Of a stretch of 64,000 nucleotides of DNA, positions 62,639-64,000 are shown in pieces. The notes below the pieces were generated by a model, which worked only from the letters and a program-made list of their open reading frames with translations, was not told the DNA's origin and ran no database searches. Made by a program: the position numbers and the translations under genes. How positions within the stretch are numbered: position 1 is the stretch's first letter; every line of letters starts with the position of its first letter. Origin of the DNA: Anseranas semipalmata (taxonomy: Eukaryota; Chordata; Aves; Anseriformes; Anseranatidae); contig VXAA01003302.1 in NCBI GenBank assembly GCA_013399115.1, forward strand, positions 422,743 through 486,742, in the 5' to 3' direction.

Positions 62639-63698
62639 CTCCCCCTGTAGCTCTGGTACTGTCTTCAATGTTTCTTCTGTTCCTTTTAGTTAGTAGGGTC
62701 TCAAAATAACTTGCAGCAAACATCCGACAGTTCTCTGAACTAAGATCCAATTCTTTTGCAAGCCCTGGCCTCAACTATAGGCAGCAGTTAGGTATTTGGC
62801 AATCTCAAGTAGCTCAGTCAGCACCTGTCCTCCCTGCCCCGCATCTTGGACTTCTGCACCAGTATCACTTCTAGTGTTGTGACAGCAAAAGCACATGTTA
62901 CTGCAGCTGCATAAATAACTAATTTTTTTAAACTGATCCATCCAAAAATAACCCAACAACAATAAAATTACCTGTTTCCAGCGCTGCTGAAAAAATGTAT
63001 GGTTAGGAATGCTGTTATCTTCCCTTAACTGGATTGATCTGAATTCCCATCTTCACTTACATTCCCCCTATGCAACAGGGTGTTGTGTGCTAATTTCCTG
63101 TAGGCTTCCTGCATTCTCAAGTTCTAACAAATGATTTAATTACGATATTAACTTGTTCCTTTTGTCTCATATGCTAATAATTATGTCACTGCTTCATCAT
63201 TGTCATGTAATTATATTATTGGAATGCTATTCACAGCTGTGTGGCCTCTTCACCTATGCATAACAACTGATAATAAGCAAATCTGTTCACAGAATGCAAA
63301 CACATTTTTCTTTGGCAAGCAGACAGGTAAAAAAATTAAGTGCTTATAGCATACATACAATTGATATCACAGAATTTCAGAAAGATTAATTATGTAAACA
63401 TGTATGAGAACATTTCTTCCCCTTCACTCATTTATATGTTTCATTTGTTCCTGTTCATATGTCTCAAATAATATAAGTAAAGAATTCACCTCATTATTTG
63501 CTCTTGGTGTATACTGGACATACTGACAAGAGAATGTTTGGTATAGAGTGGCGGAGTTAATATGTCTTGGTGGCTTTGGGAGACTCTGTGACCCTCTTAA
63601 GCTAGATTTTGTGGAAACAGAATGGTTAGAAATTTTGGCTCTGTGGAAATCTGGCCACTAGTAAAATACTGATACTCAACTGTAACATAGTTACGTAG

Positions 63699-63971
63699 CG
63701 TGATAGGGCAAGGGGAAATGGCTTTAAACTAAAAGAGGGTAGATTTAGATTAGACATTGGGAAGAAATTCTTTACTCAGAGGGTGGTGAGGCACTGGAAC
63801 AGGTTGCCCAGAGAAGCTGTGGATGCCCCATCCCTGAAGGTGTTCAAGGCCAGGCTGGATGGGTCTTTGGGCAACCTGATCTAGTGGGTGGCATCCCTGC
63901 CCATGGCAGGGGGGTTGGAACTTAGTGATCTTCAAGATCCCTTCCAATCAAAACTATTCTATGGTTCTATT
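63699..63971 (+). mobile_element. CR1 LINE, 5'-truncated, sense to gene
   Basis: About 270 bases of the CR1 3' end in + orientation. It starts within the end of ORF2 (GTGATAGGGCAAGGGGAAAT), includes 'gagggtggtgaggcactgga' and 'gttgcccagagaagctgtgg', and finishes with 'cttccaatcaaaactattct' and ATGGTTCTAT. The minus-strand frame at 63750-63947 is its antisense shadow. Confidence 0.95.
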
Positions 63972-64000
63972 TCGTATGCCTGCTGAAAATAGATAAATAG

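Larger units (their letters stand above)
60540..64000 (+). other. ADAMTS6: Intron (5' part), runs off the window
   Basis: At least 3.5 kb, phase 1, starting gtaaga. It holds a sense CR1 copy at 63699-63971, a CAAAA-type simple repeat at 62617-62638, and a somewhat more GC-rich stretch at about 62390-62900 that may be an unnamed old repeat. No acceptor plus matching spacer exon is found before the edge. Confidence 0.83.

Noticed and set aside
62326..62709. 127-codon + frame
   Set aside because: No domain or splice context; the end lies in a CAAAA repeat. Probably chance or part of an unnamed repeat.
60540..64000. Search for the next spacer exon
   Set aside because: No acceptor followed by codons continuing the spacer was found; it must lie right of the window.

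Overview
This window is vertebrate, almost certainly bird, nuclear DNA. It is AT-rich and mostly intronic. On the + strand it carries eleven consecutive internal coding exons of one gene, ADAMTS6, a secreted zinc metalloprotease of the extracellular matrix. No start codon, stop codon, promoter or untranslated region of the gene is inside the window. The bird assignment rests on chicken-repeat-1 (CR1) LINE copies with the typical 3' end and on one endogenous-retrovirus LTR of a type common in birds. ADAMTS6 maps to human 5q12, a block that corresponds largely to the bird Z chromosome, so a Z location is likely. That last point is inference and is not seen in the sequence.

Layout: exons lie at 1551-1594, 5027-5132, 16534-16680, 25457-25598, 36078-36185, 43480-43625, 45709-45772, 55117-55219, 56380-56513, 59111-59234 and 60459-60539. 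They total 1,199 coding bases, about 400 codons. Every junction keeps the reading frame, every intron has GT...AG ends, and no exon has a frameshift or internal stop. In order they encode the C-terminal half of the metalloprotease domain (with HEIGHN / FGMNHDG zinc site and Met-turn), the disintegrin-like domain, the first thrombospondin type-1 repeat, the cysteine-rich domain and the start of the spacer. The propeptide, first half of the protease, rest of the spacer, later TSP1 repeats and PLAC domain must lie outside.

Repeats: ten CR1 fragments were recognised (three sense, seven antisense to the gene), plus one antisense LTR. They are uneven: one at 7.4-8.1 kb, none recognised from 8.1 to 36.7 kb, then the rest from 36.7 kb to the right edge. 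Simple repeats and short tandem duplications are scattered through the introns. No second gene, RNA gene, CRISPR array or bacterial feature was found, and no new multi-gene system. The observations most worth checking are a possible 78-base in-frame cassette exon in the sixth internal intron, an atypical GTTACA splice donor, and the long repeat-poor introns as candidate regulatory sequence.
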